NCBI GenBank assembly: GCA_021815835.1
Contig: JAKAZN010000185.1
Coordinates: forward strand, 1-5,196
Source: Pseudomonadota bacterium
GTDB taxonomy: Bacteria; Pseudomonadota; Alphaproteobacteria; Acetobacterales; Acetobacteraceae
DNA: 5,196 nucleotides
Direction of reading: 5' to 3'
Part shown: positions 1-5,196 of the stretch, piece by piece
How positions within the stretch are numbered: position 1 is the first letter of the stretch
Layout of the letters: each line of letters opens with the position of its first letter
The notes under the pieces: model-generated
Databases searched by the model: none
The model's input: the letters and a program-made list of their open reading frames with translations, nothing else
What the model was told of the DNA's origin: nothing
Made by a program: the position numbers and the translations under genes

Positions 1-120
1 CCGTATCTCAGCGTGCTGTCGGCAATGCTGTTGATCGGCGGCTTCCTCGTGGTGGCCGCGATCATCGCCCAGTTCGGCCTGTCCACAAAGGACCGGCTGC
101 TGGACGACATCTCACCCTGA
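1..120 (+). CDS. C-terminal end of a membrane transporter, probably MFS (5' end outside window)
   Basis: An open frame runs from the first base to a TGA at 118-120 and gives 39 residues. Residues 4-25 are strongly hydrophobic and read as a last transmembrane helix. A short polar cytoplasmic tail follows, ending TKDRLLDDISP. That tail resembles the T-K-x-R-x-L-[DE]-[DE]-[IL]-S ending of major facilitator transporters of the sugar-porter, aromatic acid:H+ symporter and SV2-like groups; the family call is by recognition of this motif only. Such a protein would be a proton-coupled symporter in the inner membrane. Because the next genes act on an aromatic CoA ester, uptake of an aromatic acid is a reasonable guess, but the substrate cannot be read from this fragment. 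The gene stops 112 bases before the next start, with hairpins between, so it may be a separate transcription unit. Confidence 0.65.
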   Translation, partial: PYLSVLSAMLLIGGFLVVAAIIAQFGLSTKDRLLDDISP

Positions 121-127
121 TGGTGAC

Positions 128-165
128 CGGCGCGGCGGCTTGATCTGGATCAAGGCGCCGCGCCG
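128..165 (+). repeat. Long interrupted inverted repeat with the FNR-type box at its tip
   Basis: Bases 128-137 pair perfectly with 156-165 (10 bp, all G/C). A single G-G mismatch follows (138/155), then six more pairs (139-144 with 149-154) closing on the loop CTGG (145-148). As RNA this would be a very stable hairpin starting 7 bases after the transporter stop codon, so it may end or protect the 3' end of that transcript. No T-run follows (next bases CTCCCTTGT), so it is not a classical intrinsic terminator. The inner half is also the FNR/FixK-type operator annotated separately. Whether it acts as DNA site, RNA structure or both is open. Confidence 0.6.
140..153. promoter_or_regulatory. FNR/FixK/ANR-type binding site (anaerobox)
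   Basis: The sequence TTGATCTGGATCAA is an exact match to the palindromic consensus TTGAT-N4-ATCAA bound by FNR, ANR, FixK and AadR regulators of the CRP/FNR family. Its centre (146.5) lies about 86 bases before the start codon of the reductase small subunit. If transcription starts near 185-188, the centre falls about 38 to 41.5 bases upstream, close to the class II activator position of -41.5. In Rhodopseudomonas palustris the FNR homologue AadR controls anaerobic 4-hydroxybenzoate genes, so such a site before a 4-hydroxybenzoyl-CoA reductase operon makes sense. The match is seen directly; the activating role is inferred. Confidence 0.75.
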
Positions 166-172
166 CCTCCCT

Positions 173-178
173 TGTAAA
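173..178 (+). promoter_or_regulatory. Possible -10 element of the reductase operon
   Basis: TGTAAA lies in the only AT-richer patch of this intergenic region (172-181) and matches 4 of 6 positions of TATAAT. It would place the transcription start near 185. An alternative reading, AAAAGA at 176-181, would put the start near 188 and the FNR-type box at exactly -41.5. No convincing -35 hexamer is seen, which is usual for class II FNR-dependent promoters. The evidence is weak and rests mainly on spacing to the FNR-type box. Confidence 0.3.
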
Positions 179-200
179 AGACGCATCGGAATGCGTCTTT
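177..200 (+). terminator. Perfect 10-bp hairpin, possible (bidirectional) terminator or operator
   Basis: Bases 177-186 (AAAGACGCAT) pair perfectly with 191-200 (ATGCGTCTTT) around the loop CGGA. The A-rich 5' foot and the TCTTT 3' foot resemble a compact bidirectional intrinsic terminator, though the T-run is only three bases and is followed by AGG. It lies between the transporter stop codon and the reductase genes and would serve to stop read-through from the transporter. The arms could also be a dyad operator for an unknown regulator. If the operon starts near 185-188, its own mRNA would lack most of the 5' arm and could not fold this hairpin. Confidence 0.45.
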
Positions 201-220
201 AGGCCGATCCCGGCCCGGAC

Positions 221-226
221 AGGAGG
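221..226 (+). promoter_or_regulatory. Ribosome binding site that decides the small-subunit start
   Basis: AGGAGG is a full Shine-Dalgarno match. Two in-frame ATGs follow, at 227 and 233. The first touches the Shine-Dalgarno with no spacer and cannot use it; the second has a normal 6-base spacer. The start is therefore set at 233. Confidence 0.8.
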
Positions 227-232
227 ATGCGG

Positions 233-733
233 ATGACGCACGCAAGAACATCGCCGCGACCGTCCCGCGCCCGGGTCCGCCTCTTCCGCCTCAATGGCAC
301 CGACCACGCGGCGCTGGTGGCCGACAATGTCCTGTTGCTGGATTATCTGCGCGAGGCACAGGGTCTCACTGGCACCAAGCGCGGCTGCGACGGCGGGGAG
401 TGCGGTGCCTGCACCGTCCTGATCGACGGAAGCCCGCGCCTCGCCTGCCTGACGCGCGCGCAGGAATGCGAAGGCCATCATGTGGAAACCATCGAAGCCC
501 TGGCCGAAGCCGGGCGGATGAGCCGGCTGCAGCGCGCCTTCCACGAACGCCTGGGCACCCAATGCGGCTACTGCACGCCCGGCATGGTGATGGCCGCGGA
601 GGCGCTGCTGCGCCGCGACAAGGCCCCGGATGAGGCTGCGATCCGCGCTGCCCTCGGCGGCAATATCTGCCGCTGCACCGGCTACGTGAAGATCATCGAG
701 GCGGTGCAGGAAGCCGCGAGGGACGCGCCATGA
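233..733 (+). CDS. hcrC: 4-hydroxybenzoyl-CoA reductase, small subunit (two [2Fe-2S] clusters)
   Basis: This 166-residue protein is the iron-sulfur subunit of a xanthine oxidase-family molybdenum enzyme. It passes electrons between the FAD subunit and the molybdenum site, in the cytoplasm. The N-terminal plant-ferredoxin-like domain binds one [2Fe-2S] cluster through C52, C57, C60 and C72 (motif [12 protein letters not shown]). The C-terminal helical domain binds the second through C111, C114, C146 and C148 (motifs [10 protein letters not shown] and NICRCTGY). All eight ligands are present and the length is normal for the family. The LLLDYLRE and [18 protein letters not shown] stretches closely resemble HcrC of Thauera and HbaB of Rhodopseudomonas, from memory. 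A basic stretch of about 14 residues precedes the ferredoxin fold; it has no twin-arginine signal. The stop overlaps the next start as ATGA, indicating translational coupling. Other xanthine dehydrogenase-family small subunits look similar, so the substrate call rests mainly on the neighbours. Confidence 0.9.
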   Translation: MTHARTSPRPSRARVRLFRLNGTDHAALVADNVLLLDYLREAQGLTGTKRGCDGGECGACTVLIDGSPRLACLTRAQECEGHHVETIEALAEAGRMSRLQRAFHERLGTQCGYCTPGMVMAAEALLRRDKAPDEAAIRAALGGNICRCTGYVKIIEAVQEAARDAP

Positions 734-3066
734 GCACGATCCGCAATGTACGCGACGTGGTGGGCGTGCCCACCCCGCTGATCGACGGGATCGAGAAGGT
801 GAAGGGCCAGGCGCAGTACACCGCCGACCTGCCGGCCCAGGGCGCGCTGGTCGGGCGCATCCTGCGCAGCCCGCACGCCCACGCCCGCATCCTGCGCATC
901 GATACCGCAGCGGCGCGCGCGCTGCCGGGCGTGCGGGCCGTCGTCACCGGCGCGGATTGCGCTACCACCTATGGCGTGCTGCCGATCGCGATGAATGAAT
1001 ACCCGCTCGCGCGCGACGTGGTGCGCTACCGCGGCGAGCCGGTGGCCGCGGTGGCCGCGATCGATGCCGCCACCGCCGCCCGCGCGCTGCGCCTGATCCG
1101 CCTGGAGGTCGAACACCTGCCCGCCTATTTCACCGCCGATGCGGCCCGCGCACCCGACGCCGTGGCCCTGCACGACAACAAGCCCGGCAATATCGAGCGC
1201 GCGGTGCATCACCGCTTCGGCAACGTGGAGGAAGGCTTCGCGCGGGCGGACCTGGTGCGCGAGCAGGTCTATCGCTGTGGCGAAGTCGCGCACGCCCAGA
1301 TGGAGCTGAACGCCGCGCTGGTGGATTACGATCCCGCCCGCGATCACCTGACCATCTGGAGCACGACCCAGGTGCCCTATTACGTGCACCTGATGCTGGC
1401 GCGCTGCCTGGATATGGACATGAGCCGCATCCGCGTCATCAAGCCTTTCGTGGGCGGTGGCTTCGGCGCGCGGGTGGAGGTGCTGAATTTCGAGATCATC
1501 GCCGCGCTGCTGGCCCGCGCCGCTGGCGGCAAGGTGGCCCTGCGCCTGTCGCGGGAGGAAACGTTCCTGACCCATCGCGGCCGGCCGGAGACCGAAACGC
1601 GGCTCAAGCTCGGCATGACCCGCGCGGGCAAGCTGACCGCGTGCGCATGCGAAGTCGTGCAACGCGGCGGCGCCTATGCGGGCTACGGCGTGGTCACGAT
1701 CCTATACGCGGGCGCCTTGTTGCAGGGCCTGTACGACATCCCGGCGATCGCCTATGACGGGTATCGGGTCTACGCGAACCTGCCGCCGTGCGGCGCGATG
1801 CGCGGGCACGGATCCGTCGATGTCCGCTTCGCCTTCGAAGCGCTGCTCGACCGCATGGCCGCCGAGGCGGGGCTCGATCCATTCGCCGTCCGGAGGGCGA
1901 ATCTGCTTGCCGCGCCGACGCAAACCCAAAACGGATTGCGGATCGAGAGTTACGGGCTTGACGAATGTCTCGACTGGGTGGAACGGGCGAGCGGCTGGCG
2001 TGACCGGCGCGGGAAGCTCGGCACCGGGCGTGGCCTTGGCATGGCCTGCTCGCACTACGTGAGCGGCGCGGCAAAGCCGATCCACTGGACCGGCGAGCCG
2101 CACGCCGTGGTGCAGCTGCGGCTGGATTTCGACGGCGGCATCACCTTGCTGACCGGTGCCGCCGATATCGGCCAGGGATCGAGTACCCTGATGGCGCAGG
2201 CTGCCGCCGAAATCCTCGGCGTCCAACTGGATCGCATCCGTGTGGTCGCGGCCGACAGCATGCTGACGCCCAAGGATAACGGCTCCTATTCCTCGCGGGT
2301 GACCTTCATGGTTGGCAATGCCACGATCGATGCGGCACGGGAATTGCGCGCGCGTCTGGTTGCGGCGGCGGCCGAGCAGCTCGGCGCCCCGGCCGAAACG
2401 ATCGACTGCCGGCACGAAACCTTCCAGGCCGCCGGCAGCGATAGCCCCGGGCTTGGCTTCGGTGAGGTCGCCCGTGCGGCCCTGGCCCGCGAGGGCGGCG
2501 CCATCACGGTGAAGGGCAGCTTCACCTGCCCGATCGAATTTCAGGGCGGCAAGCACAAGGGCGGCGCGGTCGGCGCCACCATGGGTTTCAGCTACGCTGC
2601 GCAGGTTGTCGAGGTCGCAGTCGATATCGATACCGGGATGGTCGCGGTGGAGAAGGTCTGGGTGGCGCAGGATTGCGGCTTCGCCATCAATCCGCTCGCG
2701 GTCGAGGGCCAGATCCAGGGCGCGGTGTGGATGGGCATGGGCCAGGCGATGGGTGAGGAAACCCGGTACGAAAACGGTCTCGCCGTGCATGCCAGCCTGC
2801 TGGACTACCGGGTCCCGACCATTCTCGATTCGCCGCCCATCGTTCTGCACATCGTCGAAAGCCTGGACCCGAACGGGCCGTTCGGGGCCAAGGAGGCAAG
2901 CGAGGGCGCGCTCGCCGGGTTCCTGCCCGCGCTCACGAATGCCATCGCCGATGCGATCGGCCTGCGGGTCGATGATTTGCCGGTCACGCCCGATCGGCTG
3001 CTGGAGGCGCTCGCGAAGCGACGGCGCGAACGGCGGCTGGCCGCGAGCCTGGCGGAGGTCGCGTGA
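730..3066 (+). CDS. hcrA: 4-hydroxybenzoyl-CoA reductase, large molybdenum-cofactor subunit
   Basis: This 778-residue catalytic subunit has the xanthine oxidase fold. The N-terminal a/b hammerhead domain covers roughly residues 18-135; two molybdopterin-binding domains follow. Family motifs in order are STTQ (211-214, glutamine near Mo), [11 protein letters not shown] (240-250), CGAMRGHG (354-361, arginine 358), DIGQGSS (479-485), DNGSYSSR (516-523) and [11 protein letters not shown] (716-726). Glutamate 725 aligns with the catalytic glutamate of xanthine oxidase (Glu1261 in bovine) and falls at nearly the same position as the one in Thauera HcrA. Tyrosine 326 (VVTILYAG) sits where an active-site tyrosine is described for HcrA, as I recall. 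The likely reaction is reductive removal of the para-hydroxyl of 4-hydroxybenzoyl-CoA, giving benzoyl-CoA. A GAGGGA Shine-Dalgarno (718-723) lies 6 bases before the ATG, which overlaps the upstream stop. The protein is full length with no missing motif. A related aryl-CoA substrate cannot be excluded. Confidence 0.88.
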   Translation: MSTIRNVRDVVGVPTPLIDGIEKVKGQAQYTADLPAQGALVGRILRSPHAHARILRIDTAAARALPGVRAVVTGADCATTYGVLPIAMNEYPLARDVVRYRGEPVAAVAAIDAATAARALRLIRLEVEHLPAYFTADAARAPDAVALHDNKPGNIERAVHHRFGNVEEGFARADLVREQVYRCGEVAHAQMELNAALVDYDPARDHLTIWSTTQVPYYVHLMLARCLDMDMSRIRVIKPFVGGGFGARVEVLNFEIIAALLARAAGGKVALRLSREETFLTHRGRPETETRLKLGMTRAGKLTACACEVVQRGGAYAGYGVVTILYAGALLQGLYDIPAIAYDGYRVYANLPPCGAMRGHGSVDVRFAFEALLDRMAAEAGLDPFAVRRANLLAAPTQTQNGLRIESYGLDECLDWVERASGWRDRRGKLGTGRGLGMACSHYVSGAAKPIHWTGEPHAVVQLRLDFDGGITLLTGAADIGQGSSTLMAQAAAEILGVQLDRIRVVAADSMLTPKDNGSYSSRVTFMVGNATIDAARELRARLVAAAAEQLGAPAETIDCRHETFQAAGSDSPGLGFGEVARAALAREGGAITVKGSFTCPIEFQGGKHKGGAVGATMGFSYAAQVVEVAVDIDTGMVAVEKVWVAQDCGFAINPLAVEGQIQGAVWMGMGQAMGEETRYENGLAVHASLLDYRVPTILDSPPIVLHIVESLDPNGPFGAKEASEGALAGFLPALTNAIADAIGLRVDDLPVTPDRLLEALAKRRRERRLAASLAEVA

Positions 3067-4043
3067 TGGACGGGCTTCCGGAATTTCGGGTCCTGACGCC
3101 GCGTTCGGTGGCGGCGGCCGTGGCCGCCGGCGCGCGGCCGGGTAGCCGTTTCGTTGCCGGTGGCACCGACCTGATGGCCAATCTGCGCCACGGGATCGGC
3201 GAGCCGGGCACTTTGATCGACCTGCGCGATATCCCCGAGCTGCATGGGATCGCCGCCGGCCCGTTGGGGCTTTCGCTCGGCGCGGCGGTGCGGCTTGCGG
3301 AACTCGCGGAGCATCCGGCAGTAGCGGGACCCTATCCAGCGCTCGCCGCCGCCGCGCTCGCCGTCGGTGGGCCGGCGCATCGCGAGGCGGGCACCATCGG
3401 CGGCAATCTCTGCCTCGATACCAGATGCCTGTTCTACAATCGCTCCGCCTGGTGGCGGGAGGCGAATGGCTATTGCATGAAGCACCGGGGCGATATCTGC
3501 CACGTCGCACCGACCGGCAAGCGGTGCCACGCGGCGTTCAGCGGCGATCTCGCGGCCCCGCTGCTGGCCCATGGCGCCGAGGTGGAGATCGCCGGGCCAC
3601 ACGGCCTGCGCCGCCAACCGCTTGGGGACCTCTACGCCGAAGACGGTGCCGCGCATCTGCTTCTGGCTCCCGGGGAGTTCCTGCTGCGGGTTCTGGTGCC
3701 ACCCGATCCCTGGCCGGCGGCCTACGCCAAGGCCCGCGCGCGCGGCGCGATCGACTTCCCGCTCGCCGGCGTCGCCGTCGCTCTGCGGCTCGAGGGGACC
3801 GGGGTGACGGGTCTGCGCGTGGCGCTGACCGGAACGAATTCCCGCCCCTTCCTGCTGGCGGGAACCGATGCCCTGCTCGGCGCGCCGGTCGATGCCGGCT
3901 GGCGGGAACGGCTCGGCAAGCTGGTCCAGAAGCAGGTCTCGCCGATGCGCACGACGTTGCTGGCCGCGCAGTACCGCCGCCGGGTCGCCGCCGCGCTGGC
4001 GGAACGTCTGGCGGGCCATCTGGCCGACGCGGCGACGCCATGA
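3066..4043 (+). CDS. hcrB: 4-hydroxybenzoyl-CoA reductase, medium FAD subunit with extra [4Fe-4S] loop
   Basis: This 325-residue subunit belongs to the FAD-binding CO dehydrogenase/xanthine dehydrogenase medium-chain family. FAD-contact motifs are RFVAGGTDLMANLR (28-41) and GTIGGNL (109-115). After the second motif comes an insertion of about 40 residues with C121, C137, C145 and C154, spaced 16, 8 and 9 residues apart. This matches the spacing of the [4Fe-4S] ligands reported for Thauera HcrB (C122, C138, C146, C155) and is the hallmark separating 4-hydroxybenzoyl-CoA reductase from ordinary family members. The cluster lets low-potential electrons from ferredoxin enter and flow toward Mo, the reverse of the usual direction. 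The C-terminal domain (about 205-315) is the standard CO dehydrogenase flavoprotein C-terminal fold. The start is the ATG at 3066, sharing one base with the upstream TGA, with GGAGG at 3054-3058 spaced by 7 bases. A GTG at 3063 would add one residue but is worse spaced. Confidence 0.92.
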   Translation: MDGLPEFRVLTPRSVAAAVAAGARPGSRFVAGGTDLMANLRHGIGEPGTLIDLRDIPELHGIAAGPLGLSLGAAVRLAELAEHPAVAGPYPALAAAALAVGGPAHREAGTIGGNLCLDTRCLFYNRSAWWREANGYCMKHRGDICHVAPTGKRCHAAFSGDLAAPLLAHGAEVEIAGPHGLRRQPLGDLYAEDGAAHLLLAPGEFLLRVLVPPDPWPAAYAKARARGAIDFPLAGVAVALRLEGTGVTGLRVALTGTNSRPFLLAGTDALLGAPVDAGWRERLGKLVQKQVSPMRTTLLAAQYRRRVAAALAERLAGHLADAATP

Positions 4044-4540
4044 CGCAAACCCACATTGCCCGTTCGTTGCACGACGAACATATGACGACCCTGGCGCTGC
4101 TCGCGCGGCTCGAGACGCTGCTGGGCCGGCACGGTCCCGCCGCGCCGCCGGATGCCGCGGGTCCCCCGGTCGTCTCCCTGCTGCGCGCGCTGGCCCGCGC
4201 CGTGACGGCGGATCTGCAGCCGCATTTCGCGTTCGAGGAAACCCACCTTTTCCCGCTGCTGGCGGCGTCTGGCGCCACCGAGATGGTGGAGCTGCTGACT
4301 GACGAACATGCGCGCCTGCTGCCCTGCGCGCATACCCTGGCCGCGTGCGCGCGGCAGGGGGAATCCCGAGGTTTCGATCCCGCGACCTGGGCGGCGTTCC
4401 ATGCCGCCGGCGGCGCGCTCGCCGGCCCGCTCGCCGCGCATATCGAGAAGGAGGAGATGGGTCTGCTGCCGGCGCTCGAGGACCTGCTCGATCCCGAAAC
4501 GGATGGCAGGCTGGCGCTGGTGCTCGCGGAATCGCGTTGA
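4040..4540 (+). CDS. Hemerythrin HHE-domain protein (putative di-iron protein)
   Basis: This 166-residue, mostly helical cytoplasmic protein has no signal peptide or membrane segment. It reads as a single four-helix HHE bundle. Likely iron ligands are H14 (HDEH), H62 and E66 (HFAFEETHLFP), H90 (DEHARLL), and H134 and E138 (HIEKEEMGLLP); H31 could be a further ligand. The pattern H, HxxxE, H, HxxxE and its spacing resemble the di-iron site of RIC/YtfE proteins, which act in repair of Fe-S clusters, rather than classical oxygen-carrying hemerythrin with its HxxxH third helix. The N-terminal domain of YtfE/ScdA is absent. The start ATG overlaps the hcrB stop (ATGA) and has no clear Shine-Dalgarno, so translation is probably coupled. 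A role in O2 or NO sensing, or in protecting or repairing the reductase clusters, is inferred from context only. A later in-frame ATG (4082) would remove H14 and is unlikely. Confidence 0.88.
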   Translation: MTQTHIARSLHDEHMTTLALLARLETLLGRHGPAAPPDAAGPPVVSLLRALARAVTADLQPHFAFEETHLFPLLAASGATEMVELLTDEHARLLPCAHTLAACARQGESRGFDPATWAAFHAAGGALAGPLAAHIEKEEMGLLPALEDLLDPETDGRLALVLAESR

Positions 4541-4570
4541 GCACGCAACCCCAAGCCGGGAGAACAGGAG

Positions 4571-5196
4571 ATGGAAGCCGCGACGGATGTCCTGACGGAG
4601 GGGCTGCGCCTGCGCCCGCTCGACCGCGCCGATCTAGGCGCGTTGGTCGCGATCGATCTTGCGTCTTCCGGCCGTGCCCGGGAGGGGTTTTTCGCCCGTC
4701 GGCTCGATCACGCGGCGCGCGATCCGGCGGCCTTCGCGGCCTTCGCGGCGGAGCGCGGCGGCAGCTTCGCCGGCTTCGTCTTCGCGCGCATCACCGAAGG
4801 CGAGTTCGGAGCGACGTCGCGCGAGGCATCGCTCGATGCGATCGGCGTCGACTCCGCGCTGGCCCGTGGCCACGGCGTCGGGCGGGCCTTGCTCGGGCAC
4901 CTCGCCGCCGCGCTCCGCGGGCGTGGAATCAGCGAGCTCGCGACCCAAGTGGATTGGACGGACCCCGCGCTGCTTGGCTTTTTCGCCCGCACCGGATTCG
5001 CCTTGGCGCCGCGGATCGTGCTGGAGCGTCCCAGCGGCGCTCCGCTCCCCGCCGCCGGGCCGGCTACGCCGGATATGACCGACGGGAATGAAACCGACTA
5101 CAGTCGGACGCGGAACGACCCCGCGCGATCGCTCGCGCATGATCGCCTGCCGGTGCGCTCGATGAGTTCCGCCGATCTTGAGCCGATCGTCGCGCT
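4571..5196 (+). CDS. GNAT-family acyltransferase, probably tandem-domain, cut by window end
   Basis: The frame stays open from the ATG at 4571 to the window end, giving 208 complete codons plus two bases (Leu whatever follows). Residues 11-152 form a full GNAT N-acetyltransferase domain: LRLRPLDRADLGALVAID is the usual first strand and helix, and ARGHGVGRALL (98-108) is motif A, the pyrophosphate loop for acetyl-CoA or acyl-CoA (R/Q-x-x-G-x-G/A). GFFARTGFAL (136-145) is the typical late strand. A Pro/Ala/Asp-rich linker (about 153-190) follows, then DRLPVRSMSSADLEPIVAL, which looks like the opening of a second GNAT domain (compare LRLRPLDRADLGALVAI). GGGAG (4558-4562) lies 8 bases upstream of the ATG. 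The gap to the hemerythrin gene is only 30 bases, so it probably belongs to the same operon. The acceptor is unknown; protein or small-molecule acylation are both possible. Confidence 0.82.
   Translation, partial: MEAATDVLTEGLRLRPLDRADLGALVAIDLASSGRAREGFFARRLDHAARDPAAFAAFAAERGGSFAGFVFARITEGEFGATSREASLDAIGVDSALARGHGVGRALLGHLAAALRGRGISELATQVDWTDPALLGFFARTGFALAPRIVLERPSGAPLPAAGPATPDMTDGNETDYSRTRNDPARSLAHDRLPVRSMSSADLEPIVA

Noticed and set aside
227..232. Upstream ATG as start of the small subunit
   Set aside because: It abuts the AGGAGG Shine-Dalgarno with no spacer; the ATG at 233 has a normal 6-base spacer.
682..1662. Minus-strand open frame of 326 codons opposite hcrA, rich in His/Gln/Ala/Gly
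   Set aside because: This is the reverse-strand reading of strongly conserved molybdenum-subunit sequence; no protein family is recognisable.
3063..3065. GTG as start of the medium subunit
   Set aside because: The ATG at 3066 is a better codon and lies 7 bases from GGAGG, against 4 for the GTG; it also gives the common stop/start overlap.
1702..3510. Very long minus-strand open frame (602 codons) across hcrA and hcrB
   Set aside because: The translation is Arg/Pro/Ala-rich with no recognisable domain and crosses the junction of two well-supported + strand genes. Long antisense frames are expected in GC-rich coding DNA.
730..4043. Plain xanthine dehydrogenase or aerobic CO dehydrogenase
   Set aside because: The FAD subunit has the four-cysteine [4Fe-4S] insertion, and the large subunit has GAKEASEG and AMRGHG motifs typical of the 4-hydroxybenzoyl-CoA reductase group. 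The CO dehydrogenase active-site cysteine loop (VAYRCSFR-type) is not present.
2805..4544. Minus-strand open frame of 579 codons opposite the hcrA end, hcrB and the hemerythrin gene
   Set aside because: Low-complexity Arg/Ala/Pro composition, and it spans three real genes; a GC-bias shadow.
4728..4745. Direct repeat of CGGCCTTCG (two copies) in the GNAT gene
   Set aside because: Encodes an Ala-Ala-Phe repeat in a helix with biased codons; too short and in frame, so likely chance or local slippage rather than a functional element.
4345..5091. Plus-strand open frame of 248 codons spanning the hemerythrin end and the GNAT gene
   Set aside because: Arg/Gly/Ala-rich out-of-frame reading. The overlapping frame from 4571 shows clear GNAT motifs and a proper ribosome binding site.

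Overview
The window is GC-rich, densely coded DNA from a bacterium, most likely a proteobacterium. An alphaproteobacterium is my best guess, from the GC-biased codon use, tightly overlapping genes and a perfect FNR/FixK-type 'anaerobox'. All genes lie on the + strand.

Layout. Positions 1-120 are the last 39 codons of a membrane transporter, probably of the major facilitator superfamily. Positions 121-232 form the only sizeable intergenic region. It holds a perfect TTGAT-N4-ATCAA site (140-153) at the tip of a long inverted repeat (128-165), a second perfect 10-bp hairpin (177-200), a possible -10 element, and an AGGAGG ribosome binding site (221-226). Then come three genes in the order small, large, medium subunit (233-733, 730-3066, 3066-4043). 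They encode a molybdenum hydroxylase of the xanthine oxidase family. Next is a hemerythrin-type HHE-domain protein (4040-4540). Last is a GNAT acetyltransferase (4571 to the window end, unfinished) that seems to be entering a second GNAT domain.

How the genes work together. The medium (FAD) subunit carries four cysteines with the spacing C-x15-C-x7-C-x8-C. This matches the extra [4Fe-4S] loop of 4-hydroxybenzoyl-CoA reductase, which ordinary xanthine or CO dehydrogenases lack. With the gene order (as in hcrCAB and hbaBCD) and the large-subunit motifs, this supports 4-hydroxybenzoyl-CoA reductase or a very close relative. That enzyme reductively removes the para-hydroxyl group to give benzoyl-CoA in anaerobic aromatic degradation. 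The FNR-type box fits oxygen-controlled expression, and the upstream transporter could import an aromatic acid.

The hemerythrin gene overlaps the medium-subunit gene by 4 bases and the GNAT gene follows after 30 bases, so all five genes from 233 onward look like one transcription unit. The pairing of an oxygen-sensitive Fe-S/Mo enzyme with a di-iron HHE protein whose ligand pattern resembles the RIC/YtfE Fe-S repair proteins, plus a tandem GNAT protein, is the least familiar part of the window. No CoA ligase, cofactor-insertion gene, mobile element, RNA gene or CRISPR array is visible.
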